Source of the DNA: Bacillus sp. FJAT-47783 | GTDB taxonomy: Bacteria; Bacillota; Bacilli; Bacillales; Aeribacillaceae | Assembly (NCBI RefSeq): GCF_022808615.1 | Contig: NZ_JAKZKS010000016.1 | Span: forward strand, 1 to 64,000 | Direction of reading: 5' to 3' | Length of the DNA: 64,000 bases | Part shown: positions 1 to 9,230 of the stretch, one piece after another | Layout of the letters: every line of letters starts with the position of its first letter | Numbering within the stretch: position 1 is the first letter of the stretch | The notes under the pieces: model-generated | What the model saw: only the letters and a program-made list of their open reading frames with translations | What the model was told of the DNA's origin: nothing | Database searches by the model: none | Made by a program: the position numbers and the translations under genes

Positions 1-250
1 AGGCGCAAGAGCCAGTGCCATCATTTACAGTATTGTGGAGACAGCGATCGCAAATGGATTAAATCCTTATTACTACCTTCGCTATCTATTTGAGCAGCTT
101 CCCAATATAGATTTGACAGATATGGATGCCTTAGACCGACTACTTCCATGGTCAACATCTTTACCAGTGTCTTGTATTTCTTTTAAAAAGTTATTTAAAT
201 AATACTTCAAGTCCCCATCTGCATGAAGGTGGGGACTATTTTACGCTTAC
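1..250 (+). mobile_element. Right end of an IS66-family insertion sequence, truncated by the window
   Basis: The open frame from base 2 to the TAA at 200-202 gives a peptide with GARASAIIYSIVETA, YYYLRYLFEQLP and LLPWS, which I recognise as the C-terminus of IS66-type transposases (TnpC). A GTCCCCA/TGGGGAC hairpin follows at 211-236. The element probably ends at CGCTTAC (244-250), the inverse of the GTAAGCG terminus typical of this family. IS66 elements make 8-bp target duplications, so 251-258 would be one copy; the left end is outside the window. Base 250 lies only 24 bp before the first repeat of CRISPR array 1. Confidence 0.82.
2..202 (+). CDS. IS66 family transposase, C-terminal part
   Basis: This is a partial gene entering from the left edge; 66 codons remain before the stop. 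The visible residues match the conserved tail of the IS66 DDE transposase, which moves the element by cutting and joining DNA. The catalytic residues lie upstream and cannot be seen, so activity cannot be judged. The gene reads towards the CRISPR array, and the hairpin at 211-236 would end its transcript just before the array. Confidence 0.82.
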   Translation, partial: GARASAIIYSIVETAIANGLNPYYYLRYLFEQLPNIDLTDMDALDRLLPWSTSLPVSCISFKKLFK

Positions 251-274
251 CCTACAAAATTGTTGCTTATTCTT
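251..274 (+). promoter_or_regulatory. Remnant of CRISPR array 1 leader
   Basis: Only 24 bp separate the presumed IS66 end from the first repeat. The remnant begins CCTACAAA; array 2 has CCTATAAT at the same distance (25 bp) from its first repeat, so this may be the repeat-proximal leader end. The rest of the leader, and probably its promoter, would lie beyond the IS element, outside the window. Confidence 0.4.
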
Positions 275-1616
275 GTTTTTATCTTAACTATGAGGGATTG
301 AAACCGAAATGCCTTCTCAATATATGTGTCAACTGAATTGTTTTTATCTTAACTATGAGGGATTGAAACCAAATAATATATATGCTGCTGCTATAAACAC
401 GCGCGGTTTTTATCTTAACTATGAGGGATTGAAACTCGTATTTCATTTGAATGCCGTACTTGTTCCAAAATGTTTTTATCTTAACTATGAGGGATTGAAA
501 CTTTTGAGTTTGGACTGCCATAATGTCAGTTCCATAGTTTTTATCTTAACTATGAGGGATTGAAACTTTTTCCCTCGCATGTTTGCGGGTTGTTTTCGCT
601 AGCGTTTTTATCTTAACTATGAGGGATTGAAACTACAATGTCAATATGGATGCGAGCGGTAACCCTCAAACGTTTTTATCTTAACTATGAGGGATTGAAA
701 CATCTACCAGAATACACCTCATACTCGCCATTTCCACGTTTTTATCTTAACTATGAGGGATTGAAACGTATTTTCGGAGATAAGATTGTTTACGAAGATA
801 ACGTTTTTATCTTAACTATGAGGGATTGAAACATCTACCAGAATACACCTCATACTCGCCATTTCCACGTTTTTATCTTAACTATGAGGGATTGAAACTG
901 AGTTTTCACAATGTATAATATACAAGAATGTGCACAGTTTTTATCTTAACTATGAGGGATTGAAACTGCAGATACGGTCGCCAATACGGCAGAAACAAAC
1001 GCGTTTTTATCTTAACTATGAGGGATTGAAACATGTTAGATTTTCCTAAAACTGTCAACTTCCCAAACTGTTTTTATCTTAACTATGAGGGATTGAAACC
1101 CAAGAATTCGAAAACGTGAAGAATGAACGAAGGAGTTTTTATCTTAACTATGAGGGATTGAAACGAGGTGGTGATCTTGTACAAGGGAAAACTGTATATG
1201 TTTTTATCTTAACTATGAGGGATTGAAACACGTATAAGTTTTAGTTGGTAAATTAATTCTCTTAACTATGAGGGATTGAAACTTTGTTTCGTCAGCTCCG
1301 ATAAATTGCTGAATATCGTTTTTATCTTAACTATGAGGGATTGAAACCTTTTCCTTCGATAAACAGTGTCTCTAAATCTCGTAAAGCGTTTTTATCTTAA
1401 CTATGAGGGATTGAAACCCATAATAGTTAGTAGCAACCAGAACAGGCACGCCAGTTTTTATCTTAACTATGAGGGATTGAAACTACAATTCTTTCGGTGA
1501 TTCACTATACAATTCGTTGCGTTTTTATCTTAACTCTGAAGAATTGAAACGAAATTCCACATTCACTTCTCCCGCATATCCTTCTAGTTTTTATCTTAAC
1601 TATGAAGGGGTGAGGA
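275..1616 (+). CRISPR. CRISPR array 1, subtype I-B, 21 repeats and 20 spacers
   Basis: The 30-bp repeats start GTTTTTATC and end GGGATTGAAAC, with spacers of about 35-40 bp. Repeats begin at 275, 340, 406, 472, 537, 604, 672, 738, 803, 869, 937, 1003, 1070, 1135, 1200, about 1253 (only 1261-1282 matches), 1318, 1388, 1454, 1521 and 1587. The repeats at 1521 (three substitutions) and 1587 (3' third decayed) mark the trailer, so the leader is on the left and transcription is on the plus strand. Spacer 7 (702-737) is identical to spacer 9 (833-868). Spacer 2 (370-405) recurs in array 2. The repeat near 1261 has lost its first 8 bases. Confidence 0.98.
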
Positions 1617-1731
1617 TCCATTTTGGCTTTGTAATGTCTTTGTGGCTAGGTTGGTAGTTATTGAGAGGATAGGGAATTGATTGGTAAGGGAGCTTGCTAT
1701 TCTTTTTTTAATTCTTCAAAAATGTGTCAAT

Positions 1732-1760
1732 TTGACGAACAGCTATTAAAAAATTAATAT
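1732..1760 (+). promoter_or_regulatory. Probable promoter of the cas operon
   Basis: TTGACG (1732-1737), a 17-bp spacer and TAATAT (1755-1760) form a sigma-A type promoter about 90 bp ahead of cas8b. It lies in the AT-rich gap (1617-1857) between array 1 and the cas genes, so the cas genes need not depend on read-through from the array. Confidence 0.55.
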
Positions 1761-1857
1761 TTAGAAATTTTTAGAGAGGAATTTAGAGGTGGATGTATAA
1801 TTGCTTATTTATAGATAGTATTTTTGACCTATTTTATAAAAAAGTGGGGTGAAGTGT

Positions 1858-3618
1858 TTGATAGAATCGATTGCTCGTTTAGGAGAAAATCTTTTGAAAA
1901 CTGAGAGCAAAAGTGCGATCGAACAAGTGGTTGAAAACCCAGGGTATCCTTACTGTTTTTTTATCTTACTTGAAGAATCCGATAATCGTTATATTTATAA
2001 AGGAATTGATTATGAGGAGACTTCTTCGGATTATGCGAAATATTTGTTTCGATCAGGATCATCTAGGGGAGCTAATTTTGCTCCAACTGCAAAAGTTACT
2101 GTGTTAAATAACACTTTTGAGCAAAAAATTTTAGGTTGGTTTAAAAGTGTTATTAAGGATAAAAAAGCCCCTCATACGGATAAATTGGAAATGATTTATG
2201 AAAGTTTGTTAGAGAAAAGAGACGACATACTGAACGATCTTGAACAAAATATTGAATCGTTCCAGCAAAGGGTATTAATCTCATTGAAAGTAAATAATCA
2301 TTATCTCTTTGATACTCATATTTTCACTGAAGCTTTTTCCTATTTAATCCACAAAAAAGATTTTGAAGTTTCTGAATCGAACCAAAGATGTTCCATTTGT
2401 AATCAAAATAAGTCAACAGTTATAGGGAAAATGTCCGTCTTCAAATTTTTCACACTCGATAAGCCAGGATTCATTACTGGGGGGTTCCAAGAAGAAAATG
2501 CGTGGCGGAATTATCCGGTTTGTTTGGAGTGTAAATCATTTGTTGAAGCAGGAAGACATTTTATCGAAGAAAAACTACAGTTTCAATTTTATGGATTACC
2601 ATATTTATTAATCCCTAGTTTCCTTCTGAAAAATGAAGAGATGGAAAGTGATGACGAAGTATTAGAAATTTTGCAAAATCAAAAAAAGCATATTCAATTA
2701 TCAAAAGACCATAAAAATTCTCTTATGACAGATGAAGGGGATTTATTAGAAGTATTATCTGAACAAAATAATACGATTTCGTTTCATTTATTGTTTATGC
2801 AAAAAGTTCAAAGTGCGGAACGGATTTTACTAGTGATTGATGATATTTTGCCGTCAAGGTTGCGTCAGTTGTTTCAAGCGAAAGAGCATGTAGAAAAAAC
2901 AGTCCTTTATAGAAAAAATCGTGATGAATTCGGTAACTTTCATTATGGCTATTTCCGAACCTTTTTTGCGAAATCGGACGACGGAAAGCGGAATGCAGAT
3001 TTGAATAAATACTTTTTAACTGTAGTTGAATCTACTTTTAAGAAAAAAGAGTTAAAACTGTCATTCCTATTGAAATTTATGATGAAAGAAATTCGCAAAA
3101 GTTTTATCCAGCACAGTGAAGAACAATTTTATTGGAAGGTAAAACAAGCAATCGCTTGCCTATTATTTTTGGAAAAAATTGATGTGTTACATATGGAAGG
3201 AGGACAAGAACTTATGGGCAAATTCGACTCTTTATTTGAAGAATTTGGTCAGCAACTAAATTCGAACGAGAAGAGAGGAGTTTTCTTACTCGGCTCATTG
3301 ACACAGATATTGTTAGAAGTTCAACAAATCGAACGCGGCTCGAAACCTTTTATGAAGCAATTAAAGGGACTGAAAATGGATGAAAGCACTATGAAAGCTT
3401 TACTTCCAAAAGTGATCAATAAATTAGAAGAATATGGATCGTTCACAAAATCTAGAAGGTTATTAGCAGAAGAGATTGCATCATATTTTATGAAATCACA
3501 AGAAAAATGGAAGCTCCCTGTCGATCAACTAAACTATTATTTTGTTTGTGGCATGACTTTAGCAACGAAAGTAAAAAATGTTTTATATGAAAAAGAGGAG
3601 GTAACAACGAATGCTTAA
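1858..3618 (+). CDS. cas8b: Cas8b (Csh1-type), large subunit of the type I-B Cascade
   Basis: About 586 residues. In I-B systems Cas8b helps the crRNA complex recognise the PAM and recruit Cas3. The protein carries two CxxC pairs (CSIC near residue 177, CLEC near 222) that could hold a zinc ion, as in Csh1-type proteins. The start chosen is TTG at 1858, because GGGGTG (1846-1851) sits at good distance and overlaps the alternative GTG at 1849. It is first in the cas operon and overlaps cas7 by 8 bp, suggesting translational coupling. Cas8 proteins diverge strongly, so the call rests on position, length and the cysteine pairs. Confidence 0.88.
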   Translation: MIESIARLGENLLKTESKSAIEQVVENPGYPYCFFILLEESDNRYIYKGIDYEETSSDYAKYLFRSGSSRGANFAPTAKVTVLNNTFEQKILGWFKSVIKDKKAPHTDKLEMIYESLLEKRDDILNDLEQNIESFQQRVLISLKVNNHYLFDTHIFTEAFSYLIHKKDFEVSESNQRCSICNQNKSTVIGKMSVFKFFTLDKPGFITGGFQEENAWRNYPVCLECKSFVEAGRHFIEEKLQFQFYGLPYLLIPSFLLKNEEMESDDEVLEILQNQKKHIQLSKDHKNSLMTDEGDLLEVLSEQNNTISFHLLFMQKVQSAERILLVIDDILPSRLRQLFQAKEHVEKTVLYRKNRDEFGNFHYGYFRTFFAKSDDGKRNADLNKYFLTVVESTFKKKELKLSFLLKFMMKEIRKSFIQHSEEQFYWKVKQAIACLLFLEKIDVLHMEGGQELMGKFDSLFEEFGQQLNSNEKRGVFLLGSLTQILLEVQQIERGSKPFMKQLKGLKMDESTMKALLPKVINKLEEYGSFTKSRRLLAEEIASYFMKSQEKWKLPVDQLNYYFVCGMTLATKVKNVLYEKEEVTTNA

Positions 3619-4558
3619 AAATCGATCAGAAATCTTATTTTTGTACGATGCTCAGTGGGTGAATCCAAATGGTGATCCGGTTGATGAAAACAAACCACGG
3701 ATCGATGAAGAAACTGGGAGAAACATTGTTACGGACGTTCGTTTAAAGCGAACGGTTCGCGATTTTCTCTATCAATATCGCGAAAAGGAAATTTTTATTC
3801 GTGAAATTGCTGATGAAAATGATTACATACAAGACGCTAAGCAGCGAGCGGAAGACTTCCTCGTTGAAAATGGAGAGAAAATAAAAAAATCGAGTGTTAC
3901 TCTTGCCAAAATGAAGGAAATCATTAACGAACAAGTCCTTTCTTCTTGTATTGACGTTCGATTATTTGGTGTCACACTTCCAATTGAGAAAAGTTCAATC
4001 ACTCATACAGGTCCTGTTCAATTTAAAATGGGGCAATCTTTACATTCTGTGAAACTAGAATATGTGAAAGGAACGGGTGCATTCGCCTCAGGTAGCAATG
4101 CCTCGCAAAAAACGTTTAGAGAAGAATATGTACTCCCGTATTCCATGATTTCATTTTATGGAATCGTTAATGAAGAGGCAGCAAAATTCACAAAGTTAAC
4201 AGGAGAAGATGTACAATTACTTTTAGAAGGAATGTGGAATGGGACGAAAAGTTTAATTTCACGGTCAAAAGTTGGACAAGTTCCTCGTTTGCTTATGAAT
4301 GTAGTTTATAAAGAGAAGCATTTTCAAATTGGGGAGTTAGATAAATATATTCAGTTACATTCAGAAAAAGTTGCGGAAGAGATTCGAGACGTTCGAGATT
4401 ATGTTATTGATGTTGATCCGCTTATTGACGTACTTACAAAGTATCATCACAAAATCGATTCCATTCAAGTAGCAATAGACGAACGCCTACAATTATCTTC
4501 TGATTTAATTAATGAGTTAAAGAATAAAGAATTTGTTGTTAAACTATTGTCATATTAA
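3611..4558 (+). CDS. cas7: Cas7 (Csh2-type), backbone subunit of Cascade
   Basis: 315 residues. It starts with the typical Csh2 opening: RSEILFLYDAQWVNPNGDP, then a DVRLKRTVRDFL segment. Cas7 coats the crRNA spacer in several copies and forms the backbone of the interference complex. The C-terminal half has SRSKVGQVPRLL, a segment common in the family. It is translated from ATG 3611 with GGAGG just upstream inside the end of cas8b, and is followed at once by cas5. No frame damage is visible. Confidence 0.94.
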   Translation: MLKNRSEILFLYDAQWVNPNGDPVDENKPRIDEETGRNIVTDVRLKRTVRDFLYQYREKEIFIREIADENDYIQDAKQRAEDFLVENGEKIKKSSVTLAKMKEIINEQVLSSCIDVRLFGVTLPIEKSSITHTGPVQFKMGQSLHSVKLEYVKGTGAFASGSNASQKTFREEYVLPYSMISFYGIVNEEAAKFTKLTGEDVQLLLEGMWNGTKSLISRSKVGQVPRLLMNVVYKEKHFQIGELDKYIQLHSEKVAEEIRDVRDYVIDVDPLIDVLTKYHHKIDSIQVAIDERLQLSSDLINELKNKEFVVKLLSY

Positions 4559-4569
4559 GGGTGAAGAAG

Positions 4570-5295
4570 ATGAAAGTTCTCGTTTTTGATATTTGGGCAG
4601 ATTACGGTCATTTTCGTAAATATTTTACAACATCTTCACCATTAACCTATTCAATCATACCACCGACAGCGATGTATGGAATATTAGGTGCAATTTTAGG
4701 ACTTTCAAAGGAAGAGAATCAATACTTAATGAAGGTAAATGAAAACACCGTAAAATATGGTGTGCAAATTGTGAATCCGATTAAAAAAATTCGCTTAGGT
4801 ATGAACTATATTAATACAAAAGGAAAAGTTTGGATTCCGAAACAACGGAGGGAAGGGGCTAGAACACAAATCCGAACGGAATTCTTAAAGAATCCGTATT
4901 ATCGATGTTATATTCATTTAACAGACGAGCAGTTATTTAATCGTTTGATTGATTATGTAAAGGAACATAAAACGGTGTTTTCAACTTCTTTAGGACTAAG
5001 TGAATGTCTAGCTAATTTTCGCTACGTACGGGACGATTTTTTTCAAAAATGCCCTCTTGAGGAAAAAAATAATATTTTAACTTCAATTCCTGCTTCTTAT
5101 GTTGCATCAAATGGGGTAGAAATCGAAGAAGGAAAAACGTATATGAAGGAAAGAGTTGCGACGGCCATGAGCCCTCAAAGAGTCGTGTCAAATTATGAAG
5201 AAGTCATTTTTGAGCCCAATGGCATGCCTATAAAAGCTAGCATAAGTGAATGTTATCAAAATGAGCATGGAGACTACATTACGTTTATCAATTAG
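4570..5295 (+). CDS. cas5: Cas5 (Cas5h/Cas5b), crRNA 5'-handle binding subunit
   Basis: 241 residues. The N-terminus MKVLVFDIWADYGHFRK followed by TTSSPLTYSIIPPTA is typical of the Cas5 RAMP fold. Cas5 holds the 5' handle of the crRNA at the end of Cascade. ATG 4570 is preferred over the in-frame GTG at 4561 because GGGTG lies 6 bp before it and the family starts here. It follows cas7 by a few bases and is separated from cas3 by a hairpin (5308-5340), so cas8b-cas7-cas5 may form a separately adjusted unit. Confidence 0.92.
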   Translation: MKVLVFDIWADYGHFRKYFTTSSPLTYSIIPPTAMYGILGAILGLSKEENQYLMKVNENTVKYGVQIVNPIKKIRLGMNYINTKGKVWIPKQRREGARTQIRTEFLKNPYYRCYIHLTDEQLFNRLIDYVKEHKTVFSTSLGLSECLANFRYVRDDFFQKCPLEEKNNILTSIPASYVASNGVEIEEGKTYMKERVATAMSPQRVVSNYEEVIFEPNGMPIKASISECYQNEHGDYITFIN

Positions 5296-5307
5296 CCTTG
5301 TTTAAAC

Positions 5308-5340
5308 AAAGCACGTTTGTGTTAAAACGTGCTTTTCTTT
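5308..5340 (+). terminator. Hairpin with T-run between cas5 and cas3
   Basis: AAAGCACGTTT (5308-5318) pairs with AAACGTGCTTT (5325-5335) and is followed by TCTTTC. This has the form of a factor-independent terminator, yet lies inside the cas operon and is followed within 10 bp by the cas3 ribosome site. It probably reduces rather than stops read-through. Its presence also argues that cas3 starts at 5359, not at the GTG at 5329 inside the stem. Confidence 0.65.
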
Positions 5341-5358
5341 CATTGGGGGGTGCAAGGT

Positions 5359-7698
5359 GTGGAGACGCTTCTTTCACATCCGGATTATTCATTACAATTA
5401 CATGTTCAAGGAGTCTTAAAACAAATTGAACACTTTATAGATGAAAAAAACTTATCCTTTCATGATAATGAAGAAATAAAGGAGATTGCGGAGCTACTTG
5501 GACTCTTTCATGATATTGGCAAGGCGACAAGCTATTTTCAAAAATATATACGCCATGTTGGAGATATAAAAATTTCAAACCAGTTGAAAAGTCATAGTTT
5601 GCTTTCGGCTTTTCTCCTTTATCAATTTATGAATAAAGAATTGGATACGCATTTTTCTGACGACCGATTAATACTCATCTCTTTCCTCATTGTTAAAAGG
5701 CATCACGGGCAACTAACGAATTGGCTTGATGAGTTTAAACAGTTCAATCATGAGATGAAAGAGCAACTAATCATGCAAATTGATTCTATTGACTTTCGGT
5801 TATTAAACGAAACATTCAAAACGATGCCGTATTATAGCCCGTTGACAAAGGACGTTTGTGAAAGCTGGGTCGAAGATTTATTTAAAGAAGCGCGAAAAAT
5901 TCGTCGGAAAGTAATGCAGTACAATCGAGATGGAAATTCCCTTTCGCTTTATATCCAATATTTATTTTTATTTTCGATATTAATTGATGCTGATAAGTCT
6001 GAGGCAGGGATTTTACAAAGACATCACTTTCCAAAACGCAAAGATTTAGCAAATAATCTCATCAAAACATATAAAAGTGCACAACAATGGAAAAAAACGG
6101 AGTTAAATCAATTGCGTGAAAAAGCGTTTCAGGAAGTGGATCAACATAATATAGATTTATCCAACCACTTTTATTCTCTGCAATTACCGACCGGGCTTGG
6201 GAAAACATTAACATCAATCCAATTTGCGTTAAATTTAAGAAGAGTGGTTGAGGAGACTGAAGGAATTAAGCCAAGAATTATTTATAGCTTACCTTTTTTA
6301 AGTGTTATTGACCAGACCGAACAAATCATCCAAACGATTTTTAAAGAAAATCAAATAAAAGTGGATCAATCATTAGTTCTTGCTCATCATCATCTGGCTG
6401 ATTTTCACTATTCTATTTATGATCAAGAAAGCTATCAAACGTACGATTATAACGCTGCAAAATTATTAATAGAAGGATGGAATGCAGAAATTATATTAAC
6501 AACCTTTATACAATTGTTTCAAACGATTTTTTCGAATAAAAATAAATCTTTAAGAAAGTTTCATCGCCTAGCAAATGCCATCATTATTATTGATGAGGTT
6601 CAAGCTATTCCGCATAAATATTGGCTTGTTATTCGGGAAACGATGAAGGCTTTATCAGAAAATTTAGGGTGTTATTTTGTGTTTAGTTCTGCGACAACGC
6701 CAGCTATTCTTCCGAAAGAGGAAATCACACAATTAGTCGTACCAGAGAATTATTATCACGTATTATCCCGTGTTGAGTTGTTTGCGCATATGGCACCCGT
6801 TACGATTACTGATCTGATTGATTCGTTGCAACTAGATGATCATAAGTCCTATTTATTTATTTTTAATACAATTGGGTCTGCTAAAGAGTTTTATGAAGAA
6901 ATGACCGAACTGATCGATGGGGATGAAGTGACTTTTTTATCGACTCATATTACTCCTTATGAGCGATTGAAAAGAATTAAAGATATGAAAAGTGGAAAAT
7001 ATCGAGTAGTCGTTAGTACACAGCTTGTAGAGGCAGGGGTGGATATTGATTTTGATGTTGTTTATCGTGATATAGCTCCGCTTGATTCCATCCATCAAGC
7101 TGCTGGAAGATGCAATCGAAATGGTTTGAATAAAGGTGAAGTTCATGTTATTCATCTGAAAGATGGTCATAGGAGTTATGCATCGTATATTTATGATGCC
7201 ATTCGATTAAATGTTACAAAGGAACTGTTAAGGACAAAGCCAAAACTCAGTGAAAAAGAGTTTCTTCAATACATTGAAATCTATTTTCAAAAGCTTTTAG
7301 AGAGAGTGGCTAACAAAGAATCTACTAGCCTGTTAAATGGAATGAAGACATTATATTTTGACGGTGAGGTAGAGTCCGATCGCATTCCGATTTCCCATTT
7401 TAAATTAATTGAAGAAAACCATGACCGAATCGAAGTGTTTATCGAATTAAATGATGAGGCACGAGACATATTTAATCGATTTGAGAAAATTTTAGACATT
7501 CAAAATAGATGGGAACAACAAGAAAAGTTTTCAAAAATCAATTCGAAGTTTCATCAATATGTCGTGTCGATTCCATTAAAAGTTGATCATAAACCGCCTT
7601 TAAGAAACGGGATTGGCTATGTCGGTCAGGATCAGTTAAGTGATTTTTATGATCTTGTTTTAGGATATAAAACAAGTAGTACAGGATTAATATGGTAG
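5359..7698 (+). CDS. cas3: Cas3, HD nuclease-helicase of type I CRISPR interference
   Basis: 779 residues. The N-terminal HD nuclease domain has HDIGK (H51, D52), SHSLLSA and KRHHGQL. The SF2 helicase follows with Walker A LPTGLGKT near 276, the DEVQ box near 410, FSSATT, and the C-terminal VEAGVDIDF and QAAGRCNRNG motifs near 565-590. It is recruited to Cascade-bound DNA, unwinds and degrades it. GTG 5359 is chosen because GGGGGGTG lies 6 bp upstream. The end overlaps the sequence leading into cas4. All catalytic motifs look intact, so interference should work. Confidence 0.96.
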   Translation: METLLSHPDYSLQLHVQGVLKQIEHFIDEKNLSFHDNEEIKEIAELLGLFHDIGKATSYFQKYIRHVGDIKISNQLKSHSLLSAFLLYQFMNKELDTHFSDDRLILISFLIVKRHHGQLTNWLDEFKQFNHEMKEQLIMQIDSIDFRLLNETFKTMPYYSPLTKDVCESWVEDLFKEARKIRRKVMQYNRDGNSLSLYIQYLFLFSILIDADKSEAGILQRHHFPKRKDLANNLIKTYKSAQQWKKTELNQLREKAFQEVDQHNIDLSNHFYSLQLPTGLGKTLTSIQFALNLRRVVEETEGIKPRIIYSLPFLSVIDQTEQIIQTIFKENQIKVDQSLVLAHHHLADFHYSIYDQESYQTYDYNAAKLLIEGWNAEIILTTFIQLFQTIFSNKNKSLRKFHRLANAIIIIDEVQAIPHKYWLVIRETMKALSENLGCYFVFSSATTPAILPKEEITQLVVPENYYHVLSRVELFAHMAPVTITDLIDSLQLDDHKSYLFIFNTIGSAKEFYEEMTELIDGDEVTFLSTHITPYERLKRIKDMKSGKYRVVVSTQLVEAGVDIDFDVVYRDIAPLDSIHQAAGRCNRNGLNKGEVHVIHLKDGHRSYASYIYDAIRLNVTKELLRTKPKLSEKEFLQYIEIYFQKLLERVANKESTSLLNGMKTLYFDGEVESDRIPISHFKLIEENHDRIEVFIELNDEARDIFNRFEKILDIQNRWEQQEKFSKINSKFHQYVVSIPLKVDHKPPLRNGIGYVGQDQLSDFYDLVLGYKTSSTGLIW

Positions 7699-7706
7699 GT
7701 GAAATA

Positions 7707-8216
7707 ATGAGCTTTGAAATGCCGATAACCGGTACACACATTTGGTATTACTTTGTATGTAAAAGAGAAGTTTGGTTACTGATCCACCAAATTGCAGCTG
7801 ATCAAGATCATGAGGACTTAGACTACGGACGATTTATTTCTGAGCAAAGATATCGTCGCGATAAAAAAGAAATTTCAATTGGTAATATAGTAGTGGATCG
7901 TTTGAGAACTGAAAATGGTCAACTCATTGTAGGTGAAGTAAAGAAGTCTTCAAAGTTTAAAAAAAGTGCTAAAATGCAACTGCTTTATTATTTGGACAAC
8001 TTAAGAAAAATGGGGATCGAGGCAAAAGGAGAGCTATTATTTCCCGAAGAGCGAAAGAAGGAAGTCGTTGAATGGAGTGTGGAAGGAATAGAGGAATTAA
8101 AAAAAGCGATGGAAGATATCCGGAAAATCGCTCGACTTCCAGTACCACCAAATCCAGAAAAAATTCCATTTTGTCGTAAGTGCGCGTATAAAGAATATTG
8201 CTGGGCGGAGGGATAA
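7707..8216 (+). CDS. cas4: Cas4, RecB-like Fe-S nuclease for spacer processing
   Basis: 169 residues. One conserved cysteine lies near the N-terminus (C18, in FVCKREVW) and three at the C-terminus (C156, C159, C165), the pattern that binds a 4Fe-4S cluster. The RecB motif GEVKK (E77, K79) is present. Cas4 trims pre-spacers and checks the PAM with Cas1-Cas2. ATG 7707 is preferred to 7692 because GGTG lies just ahead of it. It sits between cas3 and cas1, as is usual in I-B loci. Confidence 0.93.
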   Translation: MSFEMPITGTHIWYYFVCKREVWLLIHQIAADQDHEDLDYGRFISEQRYRRDKKEISIGNIVVDRLRTENGQLIVGEVKKSSKFKKSAKMQLLYYLDNLRKMGIEAKGELLFPEERKKEVVEWSVEGIEELKKAMEDIRKIARLPVPPNPEKIPFCRKCAYKEYCWAEG

Positions 8217-8218
8217 AT

Positions 8219-9220
8219 GTGAAAAAGACGCTCTATATATTTCAAAATGGTGAATTACGCCGGAAAGATAATAGCTTATATTTTGAAAGCGAGGGAAGGA
8301 AGAAATATATTCCTGTGGAAAACACGAATGATATTTATCTTTTTGGTGAGGTTGATGTTTCCAAACGATTTCTTGAATTTGCATCTCAAAAAGAGTTAAT
8401 CATTCATTATTTTAACCACTATGGATATTATATTGGATCGTTTTATCCGAGGGAACATTTAAATGCCGGTCACGTTATTTTAAAACAAGCCGAGCATTAT
8501 TTAGATAATCAGAAAAGATTAACGTTAGCCCGAACGTTTATTGATGGTTCCATACAGCAAATGCACCGAGTTTTGAAATATTATGAATCACGCATAACAG
8601 ATAATGGACGATTAAAAGATGTAATTGTCCAAATGAAAGAAGAAAAGAAACGGTTACTTGAAGCGAATTCAGTTGAGGAGTTGATGGCTAGTGAAGGACA
8701 TATGAGAGAAAAATATTATTCGACGTTCGATACGATCATAAACAACAAAGATTTCATTTTTGAAAAACGATCAAAAAGGCCACCGCTTAATCGTTTAAAC
8801 GCGTTAATTAGTTTCGGAAACTCTATTGTTTATACGATGGTGTTAAGTGAAATTTATAAAACGTATTTAGATCCAAGAATTGGTTATTTGCATGCGACGA
8901 ATTTTAGAAGGTTCTCGCTAAACTTAGACATTGCTGAAATTTTTAAACCAATCATTGTTGATCGGTTAATTTTTACACTCATTAATAAAAAGATGTTATC
9001 CAAAAAGCATTTTGAAAAAATGACGGATGGGATTTTGCTGTCAGAGGAAGGAAGAAAGGTGTTTATAAGTGAGTTGGAGAAAAAAATGCAGACGACGATT
9101 AATCATCGACATCTTGGCAAATCCGTTTCATATCGAAGGTTAATCCGCCTTGAGTTATATAAACTGCAAAAGCATATTCTAGGGGAAGCACTCTATCAAC
9201 CGTATGCGGCGAAATGGTAG
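8219..9220 (+). CDS. cas1: Cas1, spacer integrase
   Basis: 333 residues. With Cas2 it inserts new spacers at the leader end of the array. The expected metal ligands are seen at E159 (ASEGHMREKYY), H225 (GYLHATNFR) and E240 (NLDIAEIFKP). The start is GTG 8219, placed by GGAGG at 8207-8211, which lies inside the last codons of cas4. Length and motifs are complete, so adaptation looks functional, in keeping with the long and uniform array 2. Confidence 0.96.
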   Translation: MKKTLYIFQNGELRRKDNSLYFESEGRKKYIPVENTNDIYLFGEVDVSKRFLEFASQKELIIHYFNHYGYYIGSFYPREHLNAGHVILKQAEHYLDNQKRLTLARTFIDGSIQQMHRVLKYYESRITDNGRLKDVIVQMKEEKKRLLEANSVEELMASEGHMREKYYSTFDTIINNKDFIFEKRSKRPPLNRLNALISFGNSIVYTMVLSEIYKTYLDPRIGYLHATNFRRFSLNLDIAEIFKPIIVDRLIFTLINKKMLSKKHFEKMTDGILLSEEGRKVFISELEKKMQTTINHRHLGKSVSYRRLIRLELYKLQKHILGEALYQPYAAKW

Positions 9221-9230
9221 GTGAAGTGAA

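Noticed and set aside
288-829. Open frames of 60-85 codons in CRISPR array 1 on both strands
   Set aside because: They are built from the repeat read as FYLNYEGLK or FQSLIVKIK joined by spacers; they have no ribosome sites and change with every spacer.
5329-5358. cas3 starting at GTG 5329
   Set aside because: This start lies in the 3' arm of the hairpin and has no ribosome site; GTG 5359 has GGGGGGTG at 6 bp.
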